The position numbers were made by a program, and so were the translations under genes. Below, piece after piece: positions 1-10,270 of a stretch of 45,765 nucleotides of DNA. Under the pieces are notes generated by a model. That model was given only the letters and a program-made list of their open reading frames with translations. It made no database searches and had not been told where the DNA came from. How positions within the stretch are numbered: position 1 is the stretch's first letter; every line of letters starts with the position of its first letter. Source of the stretch: Saccoglossus kowalevskii (taxonomy: Eukaryota; Hemichordata; Enteropneusta; Harrimaniidae); NCBI RefSeq assembly GCF_000003605.2, contig NW_003157180.1, positions 1 through 45,765 of the forward strand, given 5' to 3'.

Positions 1-93
1 CACTGTACAGTGCCACAGTCTGAATAGTGGATATCACTGTACAGTACCACAGTCTAAATATTGGATGGCACTGTACAGTACCACAGTCTAAAT

Positions 94-106
94 AGTGCAT
101 GGCACT
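94..106. repeat. Short inverted repeat at the monomer junction in C30-type units (example)
   Basis: Where unit position 30 is C, the junction reads AGTGC-ATG-GCACT, a 5-bp inverted repeat around a 3-base loop. It overlaps the left arm of the ACTGTACAGT palindrome, so the two structures would compete for the GCACT bases. The G30 form lacks it. C30 units are present through the entire array. Confidence 0.8.
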
Positions 107-235
107 GTCCAGTACCACAATCTGAATAGTGGATGGCACTGTACAGTACCACAGTCTGAATAGTGCATGGCACTGTACAGTCCCACAGTCTGAATAGTGG
201 ATGGCACTGTACAGTACCACAGTCTGAATAGTGCA

Positions 236-253
236 TGGCACTGTACAGTGCCA
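236..253. repeat. Perfect 18-bp palindrome in G12-type monomers (first complete copy)
   Basis: TGGCACTGTACAGTGCCA equals its own reverse complement. It arises wherever unit position 12 is G, and it spans the last three bases of one monomer and the first fifteen of the next. With the commoner A at position 12 the same region is an 18-bp palindrome with one mismatched pair, and the inner 10 bp stay perfect. G12 monomers recur throughout the window, so loop-less dyads lie at multiples of about 34 bp along the array. Such sites could extrude cruciforms in supercoiled DNA or bind a dimeric protein; both roles are inference. Confidence 0.9.
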
Positions 254-404
254 CAGTCTAAATAGTGCATGGCACTGTACAGTACCACAGTCTGAATAGT
301 GGATATCACTGTACAGTACCACAGTCTAAATATTGGATGGCACTGTACAGTACCACAGTCTAAATAGTGCATGGCACCGTACAGTACCACAGTCTAAATA
401 TTGG

Positions 405-1172
405 ATGGCACTGTACAGTACCACAGTCTAAATATTGGATGGCACTGTACAGTACCACAGTCTAAATAGTGCATGGCACTGTACAGTACCACAATCTGAA
501 TAGTGGATGACACTGTACAGTACCACAGTCTGAATAGTGCATGGCACTGTACAGTGCCACAGTCTAAATAGTGCATGGCACTGTACAGTACCACAGTCTG
601 AATAGTGGATTGCACTGTACAGTACCACAGTCTGAATAGTGCATGGCACTGTACAGTACCACAGTCTGAATAGTGGATATCACTGTACAGTACCACAGTC
701 TAAATATTGGATGGCACTGTTCTGTACCACAGTCTAAATAGTGCATGGCACTGTCCAGTACCACAATCTGAATAGTGGATGGCACTGTACAGTACCACAG
801 TCTGAATAGTGCATGGCACTGTACAGTAACACAATCTGAATAGTGGATGGCACTGTACAGTACCACAGTCTGAATAGTGCATGGCACTGTACAGTGCCAC
901 AGTCTTAATAGTGCATGGCACTGTACAGTACCACAGTCTGAATAGTGGATATCACTGTACAGTACCACAGTCTAAATATTGGATGGCACTGTACAGTACC
1001 ACAGTCTAAATAGTGCATGGCACTGTACAGTACCACAGTCTAAATATTGGATGGCACTGTACAGTACCACAGTCTAAATAGTGCATGGCACTGTACAGTA
1101 CCACAGTCTGAATAGTGGATGGCACTGTACTGTGCCACAGTCTAAAAAGTGCATGGCACTGTACTGTGCCAC
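405..1172. repeat. Segmental block, second copy at about 15,140-15,907
   Basis: Monomer order and rare variants (GTTCTG centre, TAACACAATC, CTTAATAG, double AAATATTGG, CTAAAAAGTGC) match at a constant offset of 14,735. The right edge is the AAAT-deleted monomer at about 15,905. The copy has at least one private change, CACTTTACAG near 15,553. Confidence 0.82.
676..947. repeat. 8-monomer (272-bp) higher-order unit, EcoRV-marked, variant 2
   Basis: GATATC at 676 and 948. Units one to four follow the shared order, but unit two has the GTTCTG centre, unit five has TAACACAATC and unit seven has CTTAATAG. The same variant series reappears at 15,411-15,682, including GTTCTG and CTTAATAG, at an offset of 14,735. 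Confidence 0.85.
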
Positions 1173-1275
1173 AGTCTGAATAGTGGATGGCACTGTACAG
1201 TACCACAGTCTAAATAGTGCATGACACTGTACAGTACCACAATCTGAATAGTGCATGGCACTGTACAGTACCACA
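948..1275. repeat. Segmental block, second copy at about 3,160-3,487
   Basis: Offset 2,212. The EcoRV site at 948 corresponds to GTTATC at 3,160, a single A-to-T change that destroys the site, so the copy can be recognised even without the marker. CTAAAAAGTGC and the paired GTACTGTGCC monomers are shared. Confidence 0.8.
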
Positions 1276-1361
1276 GTCTGAATAGTGAATTGCACTGTAC
1301 AGTACCACAGTCTGAATAGTGCATGGCACTGTACAGTACTACAGTCTAAATAGTGCATGGC

Positions 1362-1483
1362 ACTGTATAGTACAGTACCACTGTCTGAATAGTGAATTGC
1401 ACTGTACAGTACCACAGTCTGAATAGTGCATGGCACTGTACAGTACTACAGTCTAAATAGTGCATGGCACTGTATAGTACAGT
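1362..1483. repeat. Hairpin-bearing 107-bp trimer, pair 1
   Basis: ACTGTATAGTACAGT occurs at 1362-1376 and 1469-1483, 107 bp apart (39+34+34). The 5-bp insertion changes the loop-less ACTGTACAGT into ACTGTA-TAG-TACAGT, a 6-bp stem with a 3-base loop. Between the two copies lie a GAATTG-ended junction and a monomer with GTACTACAG. Copies start at 1362, 1469, 3613, 13880, 13987, 18030, 18137, 20043, 30679, 35133, 35240, 36026, 37798, 37905, 38961 and 39068. Confidence 0.88.
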
Positions 1484-1719
1484 ACCACAGTCTGAATAGT
1501 GCATGGCACTGTATTGTACCACAGACTAAATAGTGCATCGCACTATACAGTACCACAGTCTAAATAGTGGATGGCACGTACAGTACCACAGTCTGAATAG
1601 TGGATGGCACTGTACAGTCCCACAGTCTGAATAGTGGATGGCACTGTACAGTGCCACAGTCTGAATAGTTGATGGCACTGTACAGTGCCACAGTCTATAT
1701 AGTGCATGGCACTGTACAG

Positions 1720-1740
1720 TACCAGAGTCTAGTGCATGGC
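1720..1740. repeat. 30-bp monomer (AAAT deletion)
   Basis: CAGAGTCTAGTGCATGG lacks the AAAT expected in CAGAGTCTAAATAGTGC. The neighbouring CATCGCAC monomers are the usual ones for this context. Confidence 0.8.
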
Positions 1741-1971
1741 ACTGTACAGTACCACAGTCTAAATAGTGCATCGCACTGTACAGTACCACAGTCTAAATAG
1801 TGGATGGCACGTACAGTGCCACAGTCTGAATAGTAGATGGCACTGTACAGTGCCACAGTCTGAATAGTGAATGGCACTGTACAGTACCAAAGTCTAAATA
1901 GTGCATGGCAGTGTACAGTACCACAGTCTGAATAGTGCATGGCACTGTACAGTGCCACAGTCTGAATAGTG

Positions 1972-2243
1972 GATATCACTGTACAGTACCACAGTCTAAA
2001 TATTGGATGGCACTGTACAGTACCACAGTCTAAATAGTGCATGGCACTGTACAGTACCACAATCTGAATAGTGGATGACACTGTACAGTACCACAGTCTG
2101 AATAGTGCATGGCACTGTACAGTGCCACAGTCTAAATAGTGCATGGCACTGTACAGTACCACAGTCTGAATAGTGGATTGCACTGTACAGTACCACAGTC
2201 TGAATAGTGCATGGCACTGTACAGTACCACAGTCTGAATAGTG
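1972..2243. repeat. 8-monomer (272-bp) higher-order unit, EcoRV-marked
   Basis: GATATC at 1,972 and 2,244. This copy matches 15,139-15,410 at an offset of 13,167, including the upstream ACCAAAGTC and GGCAGTGTAC monomers. Its third unit carries an uncut GTACAG centre and a GGATGAC end instead of GTCCAG and GGATGGC. Confidence 0.85.
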
Positions 2244-2640
2244 GATATCACTGTACAGTACCACAGTCTAAATATTGGATGGCACTGTACTGTACCACAG
2301 TCTAAATAGTGCATGGCACTGTCCAGTACCACAATCTGAATAGTGGATGGCACTGTACAGTACCACAGTCTGAATAGTGCATGGCACTGTACAGTAACAC
2401 AATCTGAATAGTGGATGGCACTGTACAGTACCACTGTCTGAATAGTGCATGGCTCTGTACAGTGCCACAGTCTTAATAGTGCATGGCACTGTACAGTACC
2501 ACAGTCTGAATAGTGGATGGCACTGTACAGTACCACAGTCTGAATAGTGGATGGCACTGTACAGTACCACAGTCTAAATAGTGTGTGGCACTGTACAGTA
2601 CCACAGTCTGAATAGTGGATGGCACTGTACAGTACCACAG

Positions 2641-2649
2641 TATAAATAG
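2641..2649 (+). repeat. TATAAATAG-bearing monomer subtype (first of 24)
   Basis: In this subtype GTCTAAATAG has become GTATAAATAG, usually linked to TTCATGG in place of TGCATGG. It follows a fixed pair: a GTGTGTGG, GTGCGTGG or GTGCGAGG monomer two units upstream, then a plain or ACGGTAC unit. TATAAATAG starts at 2641, 4653, 5945, 7168, 8935, 11959, 13217, 13523, 17741, 19754, 21253, 22983, 23831, 26006, 29268, 31924, 32228, 33044, 34878, 37509, 38672, 39737, 41208 and 45119. The string matches a eukaryotic TATA-box consensus on the plus strand. Linked marker changes show it is an inherited monomer type. Promoter activity is not supported by anything else here. Confidence 0.85.
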
Positions 2650-3505
2650 TTCATGGCACTGTACAGTACCACAGTCTGAATAGTGGATGGCACTGTACAG
2701 TACCACAGTCTAAAAAGTGCATGGCACTGTACTGTACCACAGACTAAATAGTGCATCGCACTGTACAGTACCACAGTCTAAATAGTGGATGGCACGTACA
2801 GTACCACAGTCTGAATAGTGGATGGCACTGTACAGTCCCACAGTCTGAATAGTGGATGGCACTGCACAGTGCCACAGTCTGAATAGTGGATGGCACTGTA
2901 CAGTGCCACAGTCTATATAGTGCATGGCACTGTACAGTACCAGAGTCTAAATAGTGCATCGCACTGTACAGTACCACAGTCTAATTAGTGCATCGCACTG
3001 TACAGTACCACAGTCTATATAGTGGATGGCACGTACAGTGCCACAGTCAGAATAGTGGATTGCACTGTACAGTACCACAGTCTGAATAGTGGATTGCTCT
3101 GTACAGTACCACAGTCTGAATAGTGCATGGCACTGTACAGTACCACAGTCTGAATAGTGGTTATCACTGTACAGTACCACAGTCTAAATATTGGATGGCA
3201 CTGTACAGTACCACAGTCTAAATAGTGCATGGCACTGTACAGTACCACAGTCTAAATATTGGATGGCACTGTACAGTACCACAGTCTAAATAGTGCATGG
3301 CACTGTACAGTACCACAGTCTGAATAGTGGATGGCACTGTACTGTGCCACAGTCTAAAAAGTGCATGGCACTGTACTGTGCCACAGTCTGAATAGTGGAT
3401 GGCACTGTACAGTACCACAGTCTAAATAGTGCATGACACTGTACAGTACCACAATCTGAATAGTGCATGGCACTGTACAGTACTACAGTCTAAATAGTGC
3501 ATTCC

Positions 3506-3520
3506 ACTGTACTGTACAGT
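3506..3520. repeat. 5-bp duplication at the palindrome centre
   Basis: ACTGT-ACTGT-ACAGT replaces ACTGT-ACAGT: the left arm is duplicated in place. The monomer also has ATTCCACTG and GTATCAC, both uncommon nearby. It is a single event in the window. Confidence 0.85.
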
Positions 3521-3785
3521 ATCACAGTCTGAATAGTGAATTGCACTGTACAGTACCACAGTCTGAATAGTGCATGGCACTGTACAGTACTACAGACTAA
3601 ATAGTGCATGGCACTGTATAGTACAGTACCACAGTCTGAATAGTGCATGGCACTGTATTGTACCACAGACTAAATAGTGCATCGCACTATACAGTACCAC
3701 AGTCTAAATAGTGGATGGCACGTACAGTACCACAGTCTGAATAGTGGATGGCACTGTACAGTCCCACAATCTGAATAGTGGATGG

Positions 3786-4700
3786 CACTGTACAGTACCA
3801 CAGTCTAAATAGTGGATGGCACGTACAGTACCACAGTATGAATAGTGCATGGCACTGTACAGTACCACAGTCTGAATAGTGCATGACACTGTACAGTGCC
3901 ACAGTCTAAATAGTGCATGACACTGTACAGTACCACAGTCTGAATAGTGCATGGCACTGTACAGTACCACAGTCTAAATGGTGCATGGCACTGTACAGTG
4001 CCACAGTCTAAATAGTGGATGGCACTGTACAGTGCCGCAGTCTAAATAGTGCATGGCACTGTACTGTATCACAGTCTGAATAGTGGATGGCACTGTACAG
4101 TGCCACAGTCTAAATAGTGCATGGCACTGTACTGTATCACAATCTGAATAGTGGATGGCACTGTACAGTACCACAGTCTGAATAGTGGATGGCACTGTAC
4201 AGTACCACAGTCTGAATAGTGCATGGCACTGTACTGTATCACAATCTGAATAGTGGATGACACTGTACTGTATCACAATCTGAATAGTGGATGACACTGT
4301 ACAGTACCACAGTCTGAATAGTGCATGTCACTGTACAGTACCACAGTCTAAATAGTGCATGGCACTGTACAGTACCACAGTCTGAATAGTGCATGGCACT
4401 GTACAGTACCACAATCTGAATAGTGGATGGCACTGTACAGTGCCACAGTCTAAATAGTGGATGGCACTGTACAGTGCCACAATCTGAATAGTGGATGGCA
4501 CTGTACAGTACCACAATCTGAATAGTGGATGGCACTGTACAGTACCACAATCTGAATAGTGGATGGCACTGTACAGTACCACAGTCTAAATAGTGCGAGG
4601 CACTGTACAGTACCACAGTCTGAATAGTGGATGGCACGGTACAGTACCACAGTATAAATAGTTCATGGCACTGTACAGTACCACAGTCTGAATAGTGGAT
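3786..4700. repeat. Segmental block present in several copies (6.3, 11.1, 25.1, 28.4 and 43.2 kb areas)
   Basis: The block contains GGCACGTACAG, CAGTATGAATAG, CTAAATGGTGC (3,975), GTGCCGCAG and repeated GTACTGTATCAC monomers. Offsets: 2,515 to 6,301-7,215; 7,306 to 11,092-12,006; 21,353 to about 25.14-26.05 kb; and 3,262 more to about 28.40-29.32 kb. The CTAAATGGTGC marker lies at 3975, 6015, 6490, 7238, 11281, 25328, 28590 and 43391, each followed about 60 bp later by GCCGCAG. This is the most multiplied module in the window. Confidence 0.85.
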
Positions 4701-5640
4701 GGCACTGTAGAGTACCACAGTCTGAATAGTGCATGGCACTGTACAGTACCACTGTCTGAATAGTGCATGACACTGTACAGTACCACAGTCTGAATAGTGG
4801 ATGGCACTGTACAGTACCACAGTCTGAATAGTGCATGACACTGTACAGTGCCACAGTCTGAATAGTGAATGGCACTGTACAGTACCACAGTCTAAATAGT
4901 GCATGGCAGTGTACAGTACCACAGTCTGAATAGTGGATGGCACTGTACAGTACCACAGTCTGAATAGTGGATGGCACTGTACAGTACCACAGTCTAAATA
5001 TTGGATGGCACTGTACAGTACCTCAGTCTAAATAGTGCATGGCACTGTCCAGTACCACAATCTGAATAGTGGATGGCACTGTACAGTACCACAGTCTGAA
5101 TAGTGCATGGCACTGTACAGTGCCACAGTCTAAATAGTGCATGGCACTGTACAGTACCACAGTCTGGATAGTGGATGTCACTGTACAGTACCACAGTCTA
5201 AATAGTGCATGGCACTGTACAGTACCACAGTCTAAATAGTGCATGGCACTGTACAGTACCACAGTCTAAATAGTGCATGGCACTGTACAGTACCACAGTC
5301 TGAATAGTGGATGGCACTGTACAATCCCACTGTCTGAATAGTGGATTGCACTGTACAGTCCCACAGTCTGAATAGTGGATGGCACTGTACTGTCCCACAG
5401 TCTGAATAGTGTATGACACTGTACAGTACCACAGTCTGAATAGTGGATATCACTGTACAGTACCACAGTCTAAATATTGGATGGCACTGTACAGTACCAC
5501 AGTCTAAATAGTGCATGGCACTGTCCAGTACCACAATCTGAATAGTGGATGGCACTGTACAGTACCACAGTCTGAATAGTGCATGGCACTGTACAGTGCC
5601 ACAGTCTAAATAGTGCATGGCACTGTACAGTACCACAGTC
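4525..5640. repeat. Segmental block, second copy at about 23,703-24,818
   Basis: Offset 19,178. Shared rare features include GTGCGAGG, ACGGTAC, the TATA monomer, GTAGAGTACC, CCACTGTCTG, ACCTCAGTC, CTGGATAG and ACAATCCCAC. The left part belongs to the 3.8-kb module family and the right part to the GTATGACAC / EcoRV area. Confidence 0.85.
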
Positions 5641-7407
5641 TAAATAGTGCATGGCACTGTACAGTACCACAGTCTGAATAGTGGATGGCACTGTACAATC
5701 CCACTGTCTGAATAGTGGATTGCACTGTACAGTCCCACAGTCTGAATAGTGGATGGCACTGTACAGTCCCACAGTCTGAATAGTGTATGGCACTGTACAG
5801 TACCACAGTCTGAATAGTGGATATCACTGTACAGTACCACAATCTGAATAGTGGATGGCACTGTACAGTACCACAGTCTAAATAGTGCGAGGCACTGTAC
5901 AGTACCACAGTCTGAATAGTGGATGGCACGGTACAGTACCACAGTATAAATAGTTCATGGCACTGTACAGTACCACAGTCTGAATAGTGCATGGCACTGT
6001 ACAGTACCACAGTCTAAATGGTGCATGGCACTGTACAGTGCCACAGTCTAAATAGTGGATGGCACTGTACAGTGCCGCAGTCTAAATAGTGCATGGCACT
6101 GTACTGTATCACAGTCTGAATAGTGGATGGCACTGTACAGTGCCACAGTCTAAATAGTGCATGGCACAGTACTGTATCACAATCTGAATAGTGGATGGCA
6201 CTGTACAGTACCACAGTCTGAATAGTGGATGGCACTGTACAGTACCACAGTCTGAATAGTGCATGGCACTGTACTGTATCACAATCTGAATAGTGGATGA
6301 CACTGTACAGTACCACAGTCTAAATAGTGGATGGCACGTACAGTACCACAGTATGAATAGTGCATGGCACTGTACAGTACCACAGTCTGAATAGTGCATG
6401 ACACTGTACAGTGCCACAGTCTAAATAGTGCATGACACTGTACAGTACCACAGTCTGAATAGTGCATGGCACTGTACAGTACCACAGTCTAAATGGTGCA
6501 TGGCACTGTACAGTGCCACAGTCTAAATAGTGGATGGCACTGTACAGTGCCGCAGTCTAAATAGTGCATGGCACTGTACTGTATCACAGTCTGAATAGTG
6601 GATGGCACTGTACAGTGCCACAGTCTAAATAGTGCATGGCACTGTACTGTATCACAATCTGAATAGTGGATGGCACTGTACAGTACCACAGTCTGAATAG
6701 TGGATGGCACTGTACAGTACCACAGTCTGAATAGTGCATGGCACTGTACTGTATCACAATCTGAATAGTGGATGACACTGTACTGTATCACAATCTGAAT
6801 AGTGGATGACACTGTACAGTACCACAGTCTGAATAGTGCATGTCACTGTACAGTACCACAGTCTAAATAGTGCATGGCACTGTACAGTACCACAGTCTGA
6901 ATAGTGCATGGCACTGTACAGTACCACAATCTGAATAGTGGATGGCACTGTACAGTGCCACAGTCTAAATAGTGGATGGCACTGTACAGTGCCACAATCT
7001 GAATAGTGGATGGCACTGTACAGTACCACAATCTGAATAGTGGATGGCACTGTACAGTACCACAATCTGAATAGTGGATGGCACTGTACAGTACCACAGT
7101 CTAAATAGTGCGAGGCACTGTACAGTACCACAGTCTGAATAGTGGATGGCACGGTACAGTACCACAGTATAAATAGTTCATGGCACTGTACAGTACCACA
7201 GTCTGAATAGTGCATGGCACTGTACAGTACCACAGTCTAAATGGTGCATGGCACTGTACAGTGCCACAGTCTAAATAGTGGATGGCACTGTACAGTGCCG
7301 CAGTCTAAATAGTGCATGGCACTGTACTGTATCACAGTCTGAATAGTGGATGGCACTGTACAGTGCCACAGTCTAAATAGTGCATGGCACTGTACTGTAT
7401 CACATCT

Positions 7408-8330
7408 GAATAGTGGATGGCACTGTACAGTACCACAGTCTGAATAGTGGATGGCACTGTACAGTACCACAGTCTGAATAGTGGATGGCACTGTACAGTA
7501 CCATAGTCTGAATAGTGGATGGCACTGTACAGTACCACAGTCTGAATAGTGGATGGCACTGTACAGTACCACAGTCTGAATAGTGGATGGCACTGTACAG
7601 TACCACAGTCTGAATAGTGCATGGCACTGTACAGTACCACAGTCTGAATAGTGGATGGCACTGTACAGTACCACAGTCTGAATAGTGCATGGCACTGTAC
7701 AGTACCATAGTCTGAATAGTGGATGGCACTGTACAGTGCCACAGTCTGAATAGTGGATGGCACTGTACAGTACCACAATCTGAATAGTAGATGGCACTGT
7801 ACAGTACCACAGTCTGAATAGTGGATGGCACTGTACAGTACCTCAATCTGAATAGTGGATGGCACTGTACAGTACCACAGTCTGAATAGTGGATGGCACT
7901 GTACAGTATCACAGTCTGAATAGTGGATGGCACTGTACAGTACCACAGTCTGAATAGTGGATGGCACTGTACAGTACCACAGTCTGAATAGTGGATGGCA
8001 CTGTACAGTACCACAGTCTGAATAGTGCATGACACTGTACAGTACCACAGTCTGAATAGTGCATGGCACTGTACAGTACCACAGTCTCAATGGTGCATGG
8101 CGCTGTACAGTGCCACAGTCTAAATAGTGGATGGCACTGTACAGTGCCACAGTCTAAATAGTGCATGGCACTGTACTGTATCACAGTCTGAATAGTGGAT
8201 GGCACTGTACAGTACCACAGTCTGAATAGTGGATGGCACTGTACAGTACCACAGTCTGAATAGTGCATGGCACTGTACTGTATCACAATCTGAATAGTGG
8301 ATGACACTGTACAGTACCACAGTCTGAATA
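7408..8330. repeat. Segmental block of uniform G22/G30 monomers, second copy at about 42,066-42,988
   Basis: The offset of 34,658 holds for CCATAG (7,501 and 7,705 against 42,159 and 42,363), ACCTCAATC (7,841 against 42,499) and CTCAATGG (8,086 against 42,744). Most units here are the plain G12-free G22/G30 form. The sequence diverges where the copy has TGCATGTCAC at about 42,990. Confidence 0.87.
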
Positions 8331-8625
8331 GTGCATGGCACTGTACAGTACCACAGTCTAAATAGTGCATGGCACTGTACAGTACCACAATCTGAATAGT
8401 GGATGGCACTGTACAGTACCACAGTCTAAATAGTGGATGGCACTGTACAGTGCCACAATCTGAATAGTGGATGGCACTGTACAGTACCACAATCTGAATA
8501 GTGGATGGCACTGTACAGTACCACAATCTGAATAGTGGATGGCACTGTACAGTACCACAGTCTAAATAGTGCGTGGCACTGTACAGTACCACAGTCTGAA
8601 TAGTGCATGGCACTGTACAGTACCA
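7610..8625. repeat. Segmental block, near copy at about 9,853-10,868
   Basis: Offset 2,243, confirmed by CCATAG (7,705/9,948), ACCTCAATC (7,841/10,084) and CTCAATGG (8,086/10,329). One copy has G18 where the other has A18 near the CGTGGC monomer. The copies are adjacent enough to suggest local unequal exchange. Confidence 0.87.
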
Positions 8626-9790
8626 CAATCTAAATAGTGCATGGCACTGTACAGTACCACAATCTGAATAGTGGATGGCACTGTACAGTACCACAGTCTA
8701 AATAGTGGATGGCACTGTACAGTGCCACAATCTGAATAGTGAATGGCACTGTACAATACCACAATCTGAATAGTGGATGGCACTGTACAGTACCACAATC
8801 TGAATAGTGGATGGCATTTTACAGTACCACAATATGAATAGTGGATGGCACTGTACAGTACCACAGTCTAAATAGTGCGTGGCACTGTACAGTACCACAG
8901 TCTGAATAGTGGATGGCACTGTACAGTACCACAGTATAAATAGTTCATGGCACTGTACAGTACCACAGTCTGAATAGTGGATGGCACTGTAGAGTACCAC
9001 AGTCTGAATAGTGCATGGCACTGTACAGTACCACTGTCTGAATAGTGCATGACACTGTACAGTACCACAGTCTGAATAGTGGATGGCACTGTACAGTACC
9101 ACAGTCTGAATAGTGCATGACACTGTACAGTGCCACAGTCTGAATAGTGAATGGCACTGTACAGTACCACAGTCTAAATAGTGCATGGCAGTGTACAGTA
9201 CTACAGTCTGAATAGTGGATGGCACTGTACAGTACCACAGTCTGAATAGTGGATGGCACTGTACAGTACCACCGTCTAAATATTGGATGGCACTGTACAG
9301 TACCACAGTCTAAATAGTGCATGGCACTGTCCAGTACCACAATCTGAATAGTGGATGGCACTGTACAGTACCACAGTCTGAATAGTGCATGGCACTGTAC
9401 AGTGCCACAGTCTAAATAGTGCATGGCACATTACAGTACCACAGTCTGGATAGTGGATGTCACTGTACAGTACCACAGTCTAAATAGTGCATGGCACTGT
9501 ACAGTACCACAGTCTAAATAGTGCATGGCACTGTACAGTACCACAGTCTAAATAGTGGATGGCACATACAGTACCACAGTCTGATTAGTGGATGGCACTG
9601 TACAGTCCCACTGTCTGAATAGTGGATTGCACTGTACAGTCCCACAGTCTGAATAGTGGATGGCACTGTACAGTCCCACAGTCTGAATAGTGTATGGCAC
9701 TGTTCAGTACCACAGTCTGAATAGTGGATGCCACTGTACAGTACCACAGTCTAAATAGTGGAGGGCACTGTACAGTACCACAGTCTGAAT
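8341..9790. repeat. Segmental block, second copy at about 39,142-40,490 with 3 monomers missing
   Basis: The offset is 30,801 to about 8.87 kb, then 30,802 after an extra A in AAATAAGTGC at about 39,675, then 30,700 after the copy loses 102 bp (exactly three monomers, including GTAGAG and CCACTGTCTG). Rare shared features include ACAATACC, CATTTTACAG, CAATATGAATAG, ACCACCGTC, GCACATTACAG and GGCACATACAG. Alignment ends where the left copy has TGGATGG and the right TGCATGG. Confidence 0.87.
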
Positions 9791-10270
9791 AGTGGATGGC
9801 ACTGTACAGTACCACAGTCTGAATAGTGGATGGCACTGTACAGTACCACAGTCTGAATAGTGCATGGCACTGTACAGTACCACAGTCTGAATAGTGGATG
9901 GCACTGTACAGTACCACAGTCTGAATAGTGCATGGCACTGTACAGTACCATAGTCTGAATAGTGGATGGCACTGTACAGTGCCACAGTCTGAATAGTGGA
10001 TGGCACTGTACAGTACCACAATCTGAATAGTAGATGGCACTGTACAGTACCACAGTCTGAATAGTGGATGGCACTGTACAGTACCTCAATCTGAATAGTG
10101 GATGGCACTGTACAGTACCACAGTCTGAATAGTGGATGGCACTGTACAGTACCACAGTCTGAATAGTGGATGGCACTGTACAGTACCACAGTCTGAATAG
10201 TGGATGGCACTGTACAGTACCACAGTCTGAATAGTGGATGGCACTGTACAGTACCACAGTCTGAATAGTG
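9777..10270. repeat. Homogeneous run of plain G22/G30 monomers
   Basis: About fifteen consecutive units are nearly all the same form, with only scattered changes (C30, CCATAG, A18, TAGATGG, ACCTCAATC). Related runs lie at about 7,401-8,030 and 42,022-42,690. Elsewhere neighbouring units usually differ in type. Local homogenisation by slippage or short-range exchange is the likely cause. Confidence 0.75.

Larger units (their letters stand above)
30..301. repeat. 8-monomer (272-bp) higher-order unit, EcoRV-marked, variant 1
   Basis: GATATC sites at 30 and 302 lie exactly 8 x 34 bp apart. The monomer after the site has AAATATTGG, the next is an A22/C30 unit, the third has the GTCCAG centre with CAATCT, and the fourth is G22/C30. 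In this copy, unit five has TCCCAC at positions 11-16, unlike the copies at 15 and 20 kb. Confidence 0.85.

Noticed and set aside
71-90. microRNA-101-like precursor
   Set aside because: Only the TACAGTAC core is shared with the mature miR-101 sequence. The rest differs and no precursor-length hairpin with suitable arms is present.
2641-2649. Genuine promoter at TATAAATAG monomers
   Set aside because: There is no gene downstream, forward frames are closed, and the string arises by one change from CTAAATAG. It is kept as a monomer marker and a testable finding only.
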